64,000 nt of DNA from Streptomyces gilvus (GCF_022513565.1 NZ_JAKWBE010000002.1:372001-436000); one strand, 5' to 3'. Counted from the first letter of the stretch, positions 25,101 to 34,159 are shown. Translations and numbers: made by a program. Notes: generated by a model from the sequence alone, not told the origin.

Positions 25101-26372
25101 GTGCCAGACGTACGAGAGTGGACGGCGCCGCTCGTCGAGTTCGTGAAGCGGCGCCGCGACCCCGTGGTGGTGCAGACACTGCGGTCGGCCGTCGCGGCGA
25201 CGGTCGCCTACGTCGTCGCCCTGCGCCTGAGTCCCGAGGCCGCGCCGCTGACCGCGCCGCTCACCGCGCTGCTGGTCGTCCAGGTCACCCTGTACGCCAC
25301 CCTCACCAACGGCATCCGCCGGGTCAACGCGGTCGTGGCCGGTGTCCTGGTCGCGATCGCGTTCAGCCTGCTGGTGGGCCTGACGTGGTGGAGTCTCGCG
25401 CTGCTGATCGTGGCCGCGCTCGCGGTCGGACGCCTGGTGCGCGTCGACGAGTACGTCCCCGAGGTCGCGATCAGCGCGATGCTGGTGCTCGGCGTCACCA
25501 CCGTCGGGGACACCGCCTGGGCTCGGATCGTCGAGACACTGATCGGCGCGGTCGTCGGGATGGCCTGCAATCTGCTGCTGGCGCCGCCGGTGTGGGTGGA
25601 CGAGGCCGGCGAGTCGATCGAGGGGCTGGCCCGCCGGGTGCGGCGCCTGATGCTGCGGATGGGCGAGGAGGCCGCGGGCCGTACTCCGGTCGAGCACGCG
25701 ACCGAGCGGCTGTACGAGGCACGCCGGCTCGACCACGACATCGTCGAGGTGGACGCGGCCCTCCGGCAGGCCGAGGACAGCCTGCGGCTCAACCCACGCG
25801 TGCGTGAGGGCCTGCTGCACCGGGTGGTGCTGCGCACGGGGCTGGACACGCTGGAGATCTGCACGGTCGTCCTGCGGGTGCTGGCGCGCACGCTGACCGA
25901 CCTCGCCAAGCAACGCGATCCGGAGCCGCTGTTCGCGCCGGAGACGGGGGCCGCGGTGGAGCGGCTGCTGTCGGAGATCGCGGACGCGGTGGTCAGTTTC
26001 GCGGTCCTGGTCACCACCAGCGTGAGTGTCAGCGCCGAGTCGGCCGAGGCCCGGCTGACCGCCGAACTGCGCCAGGCCGCGGCCACCCGGGACAAGCTCG
26101 CCCAGCTGCTCCTGGAGGAGGTGCAGCGCGACGCCCGCACCTGGCAGCTGTACGGGGCCGTGCTGACCGAGGTCAACCGGATCCTGGACGAGATGGACAC
26201 CGAGCACCGCTCCCGCCGGCTGCTGGAGGAACTGGACCGCACCTCCCGTGAGCAGCGCGAGCGCATGCCCCGGCTGACCCGGCTGCGGGAGAGCCTGCGC
26301 GACGGCGGGCGGCTGCGGGTGCCGGAGGTGCTGCGCCGGAACCGCGGCGAGGGCGCCCGTCGTTCTAGGTGA
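25101..26372 (+). CDS. FUSC family membrane protein with helical cytoplasmic domain
   Basis: Protein of 423 residues from the GTG at 25101. The membrane half has helices VQTLRSAVAATVAYVVALRL, ALLVVQVTLYATLTNGIRRV, VVAGVLVAIAFSLLVGLTWW, ISAMLVLGVTTVGDTAW and VGMACNLLLAPPVWVDEAG. The soluble half is ~250 residues of Arg/Glu-rich helices, possibly coiled coil. The layout matches ArAE/FUSC proteins and the paralogue at 8565. The start is uncertain: AAGAGGA is 11 bases upstream of the GTG. It follows the remnant at 24797-25028 on the opposite strand. Confidence 0.82.
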   Translation: MPDVREWTAPLVEFVKRRRDPVVVQTLRSAVAATVAYVVALRLSPEAAPLTAPLTALLVVQVTLYATLTNGIRRVNAVVAGVLVAIAFSLLVGLTWWSLALLIVAALAVGRLVRVDEYVPEVAISAMLVLGVTTVGDTAWARIVETLIGAVVGMACNLLLAPPVWVDEAGESIEGLARRVRRLMLRMGEEAAGRTPVEHATERLYEARRLDHDIVEVDAALRQAEDSLRLNPRVREGLLHRVVLRTGLDTLEICTVVLRVLARTLTDLAKQRDPEPLFAPETGAAVERLLSEIADAVVSFAVLVTTSVSVSAESAEARLTAELRQAAATRDKLAQLLLEEVQRDARTWQLYGAVLTEVNRILDEMDTEHRSRRLLEELDRTSREQRERMPRLTRLRESLRDGGRLRVPEVLRRNRGEGARRSR

Positions 26373-26427
26373 CGTAGTCACCGGGGGCGGTGGGCGCCCT
26401 CGGCACCGGATGCGAGGGGGCGGGCGG

Positions 26428-27456
26428 ATGAGCGGCGAGGCCGTGCGGATCGACGGGGACGTACTGCGGTTGCCGGGCGGTGCGGCGGTGCGGTTCATGC
26501 GCACGCTGCGGCTGCCCGAGACGGGCACCCATCCACTGCCGCCGGGGCTCGGTCAGTTCCCGGTGCGCCGGATCGCCGACCACGCGGACACGGTGCCCGA
26601 GCAGTGGCGCGCGCGGGGCGGTGTGATGCTGCCGGTGTATCTGCGCGAGGCGATGTGGCTGAGCTTCTCCGGCACCGCCGAGCCGGCCGCCCTGCAGGTC
26701 GGGGTGGGCAAGGTGTGCGCGGTCTCGGGCGAGCCGTGGAGCGACCGGCTGTCCCGCGACCCGCAGAACTACCTCGTGCTGCCCCGCCAGCCCTGGCTGG
26801 ACGGCATCAACTCCGGCAAGGGGACGGTCCGCCAGTTCGTGGCCGTACCACTGGGCCTCGGGGCGACCGTGGAGGGCCAGGTCACCGGCGAGGAGGTGTG
26901 GGGCGGCGTACAACTGCAGTCCTTCCAGCTGACCGGCCCGAAGCTGGCCGAGTGGCGGGAGGCGGAGCGGCGCAGGGCGCGGGCGTCGCGCCGGATGACG
27001 GCGATGGGCGGCTACGGTGCGGCGATGCCGATGGCGGCGGCACCGCCTCCCGCCCCGGGCGCGGCGTCGGCCGCCGCGGCCATGGGGCTGGGGGTCGGCG
27101 GCTCGATGCGGCAGGAGGTCTACGAGGACGACCGGCCGCTGTCGGACTGGGCCGAGGAGCCGGCGGGGCGGGTGTTCGTGCACCTGGTGACGCCCCCGGA
27201 GTGGCGCCGTATCACCGGCGAGGCGCCTCCGCCGTCGCCCGTGGACCGCGAGGCCTACACCAGCGCGGGCCTGCCCTGGTTCGACTACTACGACCAGGAC
27301 GCGGCCGATCTCGCTCCGACGGACACGCTGGAGGCGGTGAAGCCGGTCGGCGACTGGCTCGGCGACGACCACGAGCCCTGGCAGCCCCCGGCACCGCACC
27401 AGGTGCAGCACCTGGGGGACGCCCCGGGCAAGCCGGTGCAGGACGGCGACTGGTAG
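26428..27456 (+). CDS. Conserved hypothetical protein, 342 residues
   Basis: Soluble protein I do not recognise by family name. It begins MSGEAVRIDGDVLRLPGGAA, with GLGQFPVRRIADHADTVPEQW and MLPVYLREAMWLSFSG, then QNYLVLPRQPWLDGINSGKGTVRQFVAVPLG. That pattern (an immobile beta-rich N-terminal domain) is followed by an Ala/Met/Pro-rich linker at about residues 195-235 and a C-terminal part with VFVHLVTPPEWRRITGE and YTSAGLPWFDYYDQD. No signal or membrane helix. The ATG at 26428 is used; a start six codons earlier is possible. It follows the FUSC gene by 55 bp and may share its transcript. Confidence 0.78.
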   Translation: MSGEAVRIDGDVLRLPGGAAVRFMRTLRLPETGTHPLPPGLGQFPVRRIADHADTVPEQWRARGGVMLPVYLREAMWLSFSGTAEPAALQVGVGKVCAVSGEPWSDRLSRDPQNYLVLPRQPWLDGINSGKGTVRQFVAVPLGLGATVEGQVTGEEVWGGVQLQSFQLTGPKLAEWREAERRRARASRRMTAMGGYGAAMPMAAAPPPAPGAASAAAAMGLGVGGSMRQEVYEDDRPLSDWAEEPAGRVFVHLVTPPEWRRITGEAPPPSPVDREAYTSAGLPWFDYYDQDAADLAPTDTLEAVKPVGDWLGDDHEPWQPPAPHQVQHLGDAPGKPVQDGDW

Positions 27457-27747
27457 GGCACCGGTCCCGGCGACGGCGGCCGCGACGGTCGTGACCGGGC
27501 GGACACCCGCCCACCCCGCCTCGGTCGGCCCCCACGCCCCACGTCCGGCAGCTCGCGCAAGTCAGGCACGTGGCCGCTGGCGGGAATCGCCTCGGCGGTG
27601 TCCGGCCAGGTGGTGCGGCACGCCGGCGCGCGACGGAACCACGCATTGCGCCCTGCGCAACGAAAGATGCCGGTGTTGCACGCTTCGGGGCCTCCGGGTC
27701 ATGGTGGCTAGTCACGAGCGGGGCCGGCGATCATCCGAGGTGCGGGC
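27457..27747. other. 291-bp intergenic stretch with a 15-bp inverted repeat
   Basis: I see no gene here. CCGGTC (27461-27466) can pair with GACCGG (27493-27498), a possible weak terminator for the upstream gene. TTGCGC-CCT-GCGCAA at 27646-27660 is a perfect inverted repeat about 90 bp upstream of the lactonase start and could be an operator or a hairpin. Confidence 0.45.
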
Positions 27748-28977
27748 ATGGGCAGTGGGACCGGAGCGGCGGGCGGCGGCTGGAGCAGGCGCCGTCTCGT
27801 CGGCGCGCTCGCGGGGGCCGCCGCGGTCACGGCACTGCCCGCGCCGGCCCCGCCCAAGGGCACCCCGGACGCCGAACCCGCGGTCGCCGCCACCCCACCG
27901 CAGCCGTCGGCCAAGCCCTCCCCGCCCCGCCCCGCACCCCGCAAGTCCGGGCCGCGTCCCCTCTACATCGGCGCCTACACCTCCGTCGAGGGCGGCGGCA
28001 GGGGCATCGGACTCGCCACCTACGACCCCACGAGCGGCCGGGTCACCGGCGCCGGCACCCTCACCGGAGTGCCCGATCCGTCCTATCTGGCCGCGCATCC
28101 GGACGGCCGCACGCTGTACGCGGTGGACGAGCGGGACGACGGCGCCGTGACCGCCGTACGCCTCGCCGACCGCAAGGTCCTGGGCAGCCGCCCAACCGGC
28201 GGGGCCGGGCCCTGCCATCTGTCGGTGCATCCGAGCGGCCGCTGGCTGCTCAGCGCCAACTACGGTTCCGGCAGCGTGGCGGTGCACCCCATCGACAGCT
28301 CGGGCGCCCTCGGCAAGCGCGCCGACCTGGTCGTGCACTCCGATCCGGCGCCGGGGCCCGGCCAACAGGGGCCGCACGCCCACCAGTTCATCACCAGCCC
28401 CGACGGCGGCCATGTGCTCGCGGTCGACCTGGGCACGGACACCGTCTACACCTACCGCCTCGACGAGCGCACCGGCCGGCTCACCGAGGTCGCGCAGGCG
28501 CACACCCGGCCCGGCGCCGGTCCGCGCCATCTCACCTTCCACCCGGACGGCCGCCACGCCTATCTGGCAAACGAGGTCGACGACACGATCGCGGTCTGCG
28601 GCTACGAACCGTCCACCGGGCGGCTGACCATCGGCGCACCGCAGTCCACGGGCTCCGGCTCCGGCACCAACTACCCCGCGCAGATCCTGGTGACCCGCGA
28701 CGGCTCGTACGCCTTCCTCGCCAACCGCGGCGACAACACCCTGGCGCGCTACGCCGTCGAGGCGGACGGCGCCCGGCTGCGGCTGCTCGGCACGGTCGCG
28801 GTGGCGGGCGACTTTCCCCGGCAGATCGCCTTCTCGCCGGACGGCGGCCTGCTGTTCGCGGCGAACCAGAAGTCCGGCACGGTCAGCGTGTTCCACGTCG
28901 ACGGCAAGAGCGGTGAACTGCGGCTCGCGGGCGCGCCGTTCGCCTCACCGGTCGCGGTCTGTGCGCTGCCGCTGTAG
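27748..28977 (+). CDS. Secreted lactonase family protein (seven-bladed beta-propeller, YbhE/Pgl-like)
   Basis: Protein of 409 residues. A twin-arginine-like N-terminus ([21 protein letters not shown]) and a Pro/Ala-rich linker up to residue ~70 indicate export. The rest is the 6-phosphogluconolactonase-like propeller: YIGAYTSVEGGGRGIGLATYD, HPDGRTLYAVDE, GPCHLSVHPSGRWLLSANYG, GPHAHQFITSPDGG, GPRHLTFHPDGRHAYLANE, YPAQILVTRDGSYAFLANRG and FPRQIAFSPDGGLLFAANQ. Repeated HPDG/NYG motifs mark the blades. An extracytoplasmic lactonase cannot be the pentose-phosphate enzyme, so the substrate is unknown. Its last 33 bases overlap the convergent DUF2470 gene. Confidence 0.88.
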   Translation: MGSGTGAAGGGWSRRRLVGALAGAAAVTALPAPAPPKGTPDAEPAVAATPPQPSAKPSPPRPAPRKSGPRPLYIGAYTSVEGGGRGIGLATYDPTSGRVTGAGTLTGVPDPSYLAAHPDGRTLYAVDERDDGAVTAVRLADRKVLGSRPTGGAGPCHLSVHPSGRWLLSANYGSGSVAVHPIDSSGALGKRADLVVHSDPAPGPGQQGPHAHQFITSPDGGHVLAVDLGTDTVYTYRLDERTGRLTEVAQAHTRPGAGPRHLTFHPDGRHAYLANEVDDTIAVCGYEPSTGRLTIGAPQSTGSGSGTNYPAQILVTRDGSYAFLANRGDNTLARYAVEADGARLRLLGTVAVAGDFPRQIAFSPDGGLLFAANQKSGTVSVFHVDGKSGELRLAGAPFASPVAVCALPL

Positions 28978-29670
28978 GGCTCGCGGGCAGGAGGCGGCGC
29001 GCGCCTGGGAGAGCAGGGCGTGCATGCGCTCGGTGAGCTGACCGACGTCGTCGGCGGGCGTGTGGAAGGGCAGGCGTACGTCGCCGTGGGCGCGGTTGCG
29101 TTCGATGCGCAGGGTCAGTCCGTGCCGGTCGACGGCGAGGGGCTGGACGCGTACGGCGCCGTGCAGACTGGCGTGGTCGACGAGGCGGGTGAGCCGTTCC
29201 ACCGCGTCGGGGTGGCAGTCGGCGAGGTGGGTCAGCAGATGCGCCTCGGCGAGGGCGAGCGGGTCGGGCGCCGCGGCGGTGAACTCGTCGAGGTCGACGA
29301 CGACCGCGCCGGACGGCTGCCGCAGCACGATCCGGGTGGGGCGGAAGGCCAGTCGGTCCTCGTCGGGGACGAGGCATCCCGCGAGCCAGAGCCGGGCGCG
29401 GATCCGGCTGCGCACCGGGACGGGCGCCACGTCGGCGAACTCCAGCACGGCGGACGGCTCGCCGCGGGGTGCGCAGATCGCCGCCGTGAGCAGCGCGCTG
29501 TCCTCGGGCACGCTCAAGCGGACCCGGCCGTCCTCGGCGACGGTGTGCGCGCCGACGAACTCCTCGCGCCCGCCCTCGGCGGTCACCGCGCAGGACCACG
29601 CGGTGGCGAGCACCGAACGGGCCCGTTCGGCCGCGGCGGGCGCGGCGGTCCAGCTCTGGCTGTCACCCAT
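28945..29670 (-). CDS. DUF2470 domain-containing protein, iron-regulated
   Basis: Protein of 241 residues. The C-terminal ~80 residues form the DUF2470 domain (ALAEAHLLTHLADCHPDAVERLTRLV then GLTLRIERNRAHGDVRLPF), known from heme-utilisation proteins of the HugZ type, where it accompanies a split-barrel heme-binding part. The N-terminal half has a plausible split-barrel (DGRVRLSVPEDSALLTAA, RARLWLAGCLVPDEDRLAFR). The ATG at 29670 has AGGAGG nine bases upstream. An iron box lies 17 bp upstream of the start, so the gene is expected to be derepressed under iron starvation. A heme- or siderophore-related function is likely. Confidence 0.85.
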   Translation of the reverse strand: MGDSQSWTAAPAAAERARSVLATAWSCAVTAEGGREEFVGAHTVAEDGRVRLSVPEDSALLTAAICAPRGEPSAVLEFADVAPVPVRSRIRARLWLAGCLVPDEDRLAFRPTRIVLRQPSGAVVVDLDEFTAAAPDPLALAEAHLLTHLADCHPDAVERLTRLVDHASLHGAVRVQPLAVDRHGLTLRIERNRAHGDVRLPFHTPADDVGQLTERMHALLSQARAASCPRALQRQRTDRDR

Positions 29671-29686
29671 CCCAGAAACCTCCTGT

Positions 29687-29705
29687 TTAGGTAAGGCTTG
29701 CCTAA
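29687..29705 (-). promoter_or_regulatory. Iron box (DmdR/IdeR-type operator)
   Basis: TTAGGTAAGGCTTGCCTAA, 19 bp, matches the actinobacterial iron box consensus TTAGGTTAGSCTAACCTAA closely and is itself a near-perfect palindrome. It lies just upstream of the DUF2470 gene and would overlap its promoter. Confidence 0.9.
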
Positions 29706-29759
29706 CCTATCGGAGATCGGGGTGCACGCCAACCGTGGGGGTGCCCGAGCAGCGGATCC

Positions 29760-30368
29760 TCAGGGCGCGATGACGCCCAGCAACGCCCGGGCACACAGGT
29801 CGCGGACCTGCTCGCGCCCCAGCTCCGAGCCGCGCAGCCACTCCAGGCAGACGGCGGTGGTGAAGGCCAGCCAGCCCCGGACCGCGAGCCGCAGATCGGG
29901 CCGCGCCCCGGCGAGCGGGCCGAACTCGGGGTCCGCTTCCAGCGCCGCGAGGATCTGACGCTCCTGCGCGGCCAGCGCCCGCTGGTAGACCCGGCGTACG
30001 GCCTGGTCCCCGGCGGCGTCGGCGCGGTGGAAGGCCCGGAAGCCGTGCGCATGGGCCTCGACGTACTCGAGATACGCCTCCAGCCCCGCCGAGAGCTGCT
30101 CGCGCACCGGGACTCCGGGCACGGCCGCCGTCATCCGCAGCATGCGCTCGCTCTCGCGCTCGACGACGGCCGCGAAGAACTCCCGCTTGGTCGGGAAGTA
30201 GTGGTAGAGCAGCCCGCGGGAGACACCGGCGATCTCGGCGACCTGCTCGATCCAGACGTCGTCGTAGGGACTCTCCGAGAACAGCCGCGCCCCGACCGAC
30301 AGCAGCTGCTCCCGGCGCTCACCGGTGCTGAGCCGGCGGCGCGTGCGCTCGCCCTGGTTCGCGGCCAT
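29760..30368 (-). CDS. TetR family transcriptional regulator
   Basis: Repressor of 202 residues. The HTH is VWIEQVAEIAGVSRGLLYHYFPTKREFF, followed by an all-helical ligand domain. The ATG is 17 bp from the first codon of the divergent, truncated P450. In intact CYP102 loci a TetR gene (like bm3R1) is usual beside the P450, so this is probably its former regulator. TAAAGT just upstream on the minus strand could be a -10 for a nearly leaderless message. Confidence 0.92.
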   Translation of the reverse strand: MAANQGERTRRRLSTGERREQLLSVGARLFSESPYDDVWIEQVAEIAGVSRGLLYHYFPTKREFFAAVVERESERMLRMTAAVPGVPVREQLSAGLEAYLEYVEAHAHGFRAFHRADAAGDQAVRRVYQRALAAQERQILAALEADPEFGPLAGARPDLRLAVRGWLAFTTAVCLEWLRGSELGREQVRDLCARALLGVIAP

Positions 30369-30385
30369 GTCCGCACTTTACTGAC

Positions 30386-31399
30386 GTGCCCGGGGACATG
30401 ACCAAGCTGACGCTGGAGACCATCGCACAGACCGGGTTCGGTCATGACTTCGGCTCCTTCGAGCGCTCCCGGCCGCACCCCTTCATCACCGCGATGGTGG
30501 GCACGCTCACCTACGCCCAGCGGCTGAACTCCGTTCCCTTCCCCGGGCTGCTCCGGCGGGCCGCGCGGCGCAACGAGGCCGACATCGCCTTCCTCAACCG
30601 CACCGTCGACGACCTGGTCCGCGCCCGGCGCACAGCGGGCGGTGACGGCGACCTGCTGGACCGGATGCTGGAGACCGTCCACCCCGGGACGGGTGAACGT
30701 CTCTCCCCCGAGAACGTCCGGCGGCAGGTCATCACCTTCCTGGTGGCGGGCCACGAGACCACCTCGGGCGCCCTGTCCTTCGCCCTGCACTACCTCTCCC
30801 GCCACCCCGAGGTCGCCGCCCGCGCCCGCGCGGAGGTCGACCGCGTCTGGGGCCGGACCCCGACGCCCGGCTACGACCAGGTGGCCAAGCTCCGGTACGT
30901 CCGCCGGGTGCTGGACGAGTCGCTGCGGCTGTGGCCGACCGCGCCCGCGTTCGCCCGCGAGGCCGTCCAGGAGACCGTGCTCGCCGGGCGGTATCCGATG
31001 CGGCGAGGGGCCTGGACGCTGGTGCTCACCCCGATGCTGCACCGGGACCCCACGGCATGGGGCGCCGACGCCGAGCGCTTCGACCCGGACCGCTTCGACC
31101 CCAAGGCGGTGCGCTCCCGCCCGGCGCACTCCTTCAAGCCGTTCGGCACGGGAGCGCGGGCCTGCATCGGCCGGCAGTTCGCGCTGCACGAGGCGACCCT
31201 GGTACTGGGCCTGCTGCTGCGCCGCTACGCGTTCGTCCCCGAGCCGGGCTACCGGCTGCGGGTGACCGAGCGGCTCACCCTGATGCCGGACGGGCTGCGG
31301 CTGCACCTGGACCGCCGCACGGTGACCGCCGGTGCGACGACCACGGCCGAGGAGGCTCCGTCAGAGCCGCGCTGCCCAGTGCACCGGGCGGGTGACTGA
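30386..31399 (+). pseudogene. Cytochrome P450, CYP102-like heme domain, N-terminally truncated
   Basis: The frame of 337 residues aligns from its first residues with about residue 141 onward of the P450 BM3 heme domain (MPGDMTKLTLETI against VPEDMTRLTLDTI). It keeps the I-helix FLVAGHETTSG, the ExxR helix LDESLRLWPTAPAF, and the heme loop FKPFGTGARACIGRQFAL with the cysteine ligand. The first ~140 residues (substrate channel, helices A to D) are missing, and there is no reductase domain. The GTG at 30386 has no ribosome site and sits 17 bp from the TetR start, leaving no room for a promoter. A deletion that removed the 5' part and the regulatory region explains this. Probably non-functional. 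Confidence 0.85.
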
Positions 31400-32191
31400 G
31401 CCCGGCAGCCGCGTTCCGGCGCTCCCCCGGGCCGCGTTGAGCTGGGGCTGGGTCAGGAAGAACGCGCCGGTCAGATCGGCGTCCGTGAGCTCGGCGTCCC
31501 GCAGGTCGGCGCCGATCAGGTCGGCGCCCCGCAGATCGGCACCCGTGAGGTCGGCGGCTATCAGACAGGCGCCGCGCAGATTCGCCCCACGCAGGTCGGC
31601 GCCCTTGAGGCGGGCGCCGATGAGATCGGCCCCGCGGCGGTCCTTCCTACGGCCCCGGACGCCCGCCCGCGTCAGCTCGCTCGCCTCCAGCAGCAGGACG
31701 TTCACCGCCTGCCGGTGGGCGCCGACGTCCAACGCGGCCAACTGCTGCGGGGTCTGGCCGGCAAGGCTCTCGGTCTCTTCCAGAAGGCGGCGCAGATCGG
31801 TGTGGAGGGGGCGGGCGGCCGGCAGGGTGAGCGCCTCGCCGAGGTACCACAGCAGCTCGTGCAGCTGCCGTACGACCGGGAAGACGTCGAACATCAGCCG
31901 GGCGTGCTCCCGCGAGCCGGCACGCCAGTCCTGTCCGCCGAAGGTGACCTGCGAGACCCGCTGGCCGGCGCCGAAGCAGTCGTAGACCGTGCAGCCGGTG
32001 AACCCCTTCTGCCGCAGCGTGGCGTGAATGCCGCAGCGGTGATCGCCCCTCAGGTTCGGGCAGGGCTTGCCGGCCTGTTTGTCGATCGCGAAGTCGGCGG
32101 AGGCGGCGAAGGGCAGAGCGACACAGCAGAGCCCGAAACACCGCTCACAGTCCGCACGCAGGTCGGCGCGGCCGACGGTCTGATCTGACAT
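31361..32191 (-). CDS. Pentapeptide-repeat protein with N-terminal cysteine cluster
   Basis: Protein of 276 residues from the ATG at 32191 (an ATG at 32200 adds three residues). The N-terminal ~75 residues carry clustered cysteines in the order [21 protein letters not shown] and GCTVYDCFG, a YkgJ-like pattern expected to bind metal. A helical middle part follows. Residues ~195-255 are about a dozen pentapeptide repeats of the A(D/N)LxG type ([19 protein letters not shown]), forming a right-handed quadrilateral beta-helix. Pentapeptide helices can mimic DNA, but the target is unknown. The 3' end overlaps the P450 remnant by 39 bp. Confidence 0.88.
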   Translation of the reverse strand: MSDQTVGRADLRADCERCFGLCCVALPFAASADFAIDKQAGKPCPNLRGDHRCGIHATLRQKGFTGCTVYDCFGAGQRVSQVTFGGQDWRAGSREHARLMFDVFPVVRQLHELLWYLGEALTLPAARPLHTDLRRLLEETESLAGQTPQQLAALDVGAHRQAVNVLLLEASELTRAGVRGRRKDRRGADLIGARLKGADLRGANLRGACLIAADLTGADLRGADLIGADLRDAELTDADLTGAFFLTQPQLNAARGSAGTRLPGSVTRPVHWAARL

Positions 32192-32244
32192 ATCGCACAT
32201 GTTATCGAACAGGCGGCACCGCTGTACGGCACCCGCCCCCGAGC

Positions 32245-32733
32245 CTAGGGCTGCCGGGCCGCCTCGGTGGCCTCGATCCGCTGCCGTATCCTCGCGATCT
32301 TCTCCTTCTTCGCCTCGATCCCGCGGACGATGAGCCGCAGATGGGCCGAGGACTCGGGGACGGCGGCCTCGAACTCCCGCAACCGCCGCTGCTCCACGGC
32401 CAGTTCGGTTCTGAGCCGGGACGCGGGGTCCGCGGGCGGGGGCGGGAGACGGCCGTTGAAGATCACGTTGTACTTGGGGCGCTCGGTCCAGACCGCCTCA
32501 CGCTCGGCCGCTTCCGCGTCCTCGGGATAGCCGATCCGTATCCCGATGACCTGCGCCCCCCACGGCTGCTCCCGCAGATGCGTGCGCACCCGGGTGAGCG
32601 GAGCGACCGATATGCCGACATACAGCAGGCCCTCGAGGCCGTAGAGCCGGTACAGCGCGATCCGGCCTCCGGCATGCAGGCTGCCCTCCTCGTCGAACAG
32701 GCCCCGCAGGAACTGCGCGTCGACGTCGCCCAT
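32245..32733 (-). CDS. GIY-YIG nuclease family protein
   Basis: Protein of 162 residues. The N-terminal half has [22 protein letters not shown] with a variant GIY-YIG pair (LYRLY and YVGIS), then [11 protein letters not shown] and the strand [26 protein letters not shown], where the conserved glutamate and asparagine occur. The C-terminal part is a basic/acidic helix (coiled coil). No partner domain is present. Such stand-alone proteins may cut DNA, but the role is unknown. Confidence 0.85.
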   Translation of the reverse strand: MGDVDAQFLRGLFDEEGSLHAGGRIALYRLYGLEGLLYVGISVAPLTRVRTHLREQPWGAQVIGIRIGYPEDAEAAEREAVWTERPKYNVIFNGRLPPPPADPASRLRTELAVEQRRLREFEAAVPESSAHLRLIVRGIEAKKEKIARIRQRIEATEAARQP

Positions 32734-32960
32734 GACACGACCCCCTTCGCGTGGTCACGCCGCCACGCCCCACGGTCCCACGCGGCTCTGACAGTGGGCC
32801 TGCCCGGCTTCCACGACCCTGCGGAAACCGAACCAGAACCGAACCTCACCGATGAGATTCCGGGCTTGTGGGGGTCTTCTCATACAACGGAAGACAAACT
32901 CGGCTACCACGGATACGAGCCCACTTCAGGCGGGAGCCAGACGGATCGAGGAGAGAGATC

Positions 32961-33161
32961 ATGTGCAGCCACCGGCCTCCGTGCCCCACCGCAGACAGCC
33001 CCGACCACCACACCGCCGCCGCCGTCGCGGCCCACCCGGAACAGGGGTGGAGCCTGCTGTGCAACGGCACCATCGTCTTCGACGACACCGGCGAGCTGCT
33101 TCCGGACGGGCGGGTCGTCAACCCGTACCGAACCCTCGGTCCCCTGGCCGTGGCGGCCTGA
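32961..33161 (+). CDS. DUF5999 family small protein
   Basis: Protein of 66 residues, starting at the ATG at 32961 with GGAGAGAG just upstream. MCSHRPPCPTADSPDHHTAA, then HPEQGWSLLCNGTIVFDDTG, is the Streptomyces DUF5999 pattern. Conserved Cys and His residues near the start suggest metal binding. It is widespread in the genus and of unknown function. It converges on the sigma factor gene with a 3-bp gap. Confidence 0.85.
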   Translation: MCSHRPPCPTADSPDHHTAAAVAAHPEQGWSLLCNGTIVFDDTGELLPDGRVVNPYRTLGPLAVAA

Positions 33162-33164
33162 AGC

Positions 33165-34055
33165 TCAGTCGAGGCTGTCCAGGTCGAGCCGGGCCAGCCG
33201 CTCGGGGTCGGCCAGGATGTACACGGCGGTGATCCGGCCGTCGGCGACGGTGACCCCCATGACCGCCCGCGCCCGCCCCTCGGGGGCGTTGAGGATCCCG
33301 ACCTCCCCATTGACCAGGACCATCCGCATCGAGTGCGCGAACTGACGGAAGAACAGGGCCTGTTCGGCCACGCTCCGCGCACCGCGCACCACCTTCGACG
33401 CGGCGGCGCCCCCGACCAGCGCTCCGGAGTCGGCGCGCAGCACGACGTCGGGGTCCAGGACCGCGACCAGCGCCTCGAAGTCGCCCGCCCGGGCGGCGGC
33501 CATGAACGCGTCGACGACCTGCCGCTGCCGGCCGAGATCGGGCTCCGCCGACGGCGTGGCGCCCCGCACCCGGCGCCGGGCCCGGCTCGCGAGCTGCCGG
33601 GTCGCCGCGGAACTGCGCTCCACGATCGGCGCGATGTCGTCGAACGGCACGGCGAACAGGTCGTGCAGCACGAACGCCAGTCGCTCGGCCGGTTCCAGCG
33701 TCTCGAGGACCACCAGCAGCGCGAGCCCCACCGAGTCGGCCTGGAGGACCTCCTGCTCCGGGTCGATCCGCTCCAGCGGCCTGATCACCGGATCGGGCAC
33801 GAACGTCTCGTCCATCGGGTCCTCGCGGCGCGCGGCGCGCGAGCGCAGCATGTCGAGGCAGACCCGGCCGACGACGGTGGTCAGCCAGCCGCCCAGGTTC
33901 TCGATCGCCCCCGCGTCACTGCGGCTCAGCTTCAGCCAGGTCTCCTGCACGGCGTCCTCGGCCTCGGCGAGCGAGCCGAGCATGCGGTAGGCGACCGCTT
34001 TCAGATGCCCTCGGTGCTCCTCGAACCGTCCGGCCAGCACTTCCTCGTCGTCCAT
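33165..34055 (-). CDS. SigJ-like ECF sigma factor with SnoaL-like C-terminal domain
   Basis: Extracytoplasmic-function sigma factor of 296 residues. Region 2 is HLKAVAYRMLGSLAEAEDAVQETWLKL, and region 4 is LEPAERLAFVLHDLFAVPFDDIAPIVERSSAATRQLASRARRR. Residues ~175-296 form a SnoaL_2-like domain (VVDAFMAAARAGDFEALVAVLDPDVVLRADSG), as in SigJ/ECF41-type factors, where this extension modulates activity instead of a separate anti-sigma factor. The ATG at 34055 gives MDDEEVLAGRFEEHRGHLKA. It is divergent from an alpha/beta hydrolase with a 104-bp gap, a possible target. Confidence 0.92.
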   Translation of the reverse strand: MDDEEVLAGRFEEHRGHLKAVAYRMLGSLAEAEDAVQETWLKLSRSDAGAIENLGGWLTTVVGRVCLDMLRSRAARREDPMDETFVPDPVIRPLERIDPEQEVLQADSVGLALLVVLETLEPAERLAFVLHDLFAVPFDDIAPIVERSSAATRQLASRARRRVRGATPSAEPDLGRQRQVVDAFMAAARAGDFEALVAVLDPDVVLRADSGALVGGAAASKVVRGARSVAEQALFFRQFAHSMRMVLVNGEVGILNAPEGRARAVMGVTVADGRITAVYILADPERLARLDLDSLD

Positions 34056-34159
34056 CCCGTCCCCCGTCGGTCGGCGCCACGCCTCACGGTGATCCAAGCA
34101 CACCTCGGCCGACGCCTCCTCCCGAGCGGGCACAATGGCCGCGGTGAGGAGGTGTGGCG

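Noticed and set aside
31332..31985. Plus-strand frame with repeated SAPRRSAP units
   Set aside because: It is the complement of the pentapeptide-repeat gene; the apparent repeats mirror that gene's repeats.
32200..32211. TGTT-ATCG-AACA as a possible LexA box
   Set aside because: Orientation is the reverse of the GAAC-N4-GTTC SOS box and it overlaps a start codon. I saw no convincing LexA box in the window.
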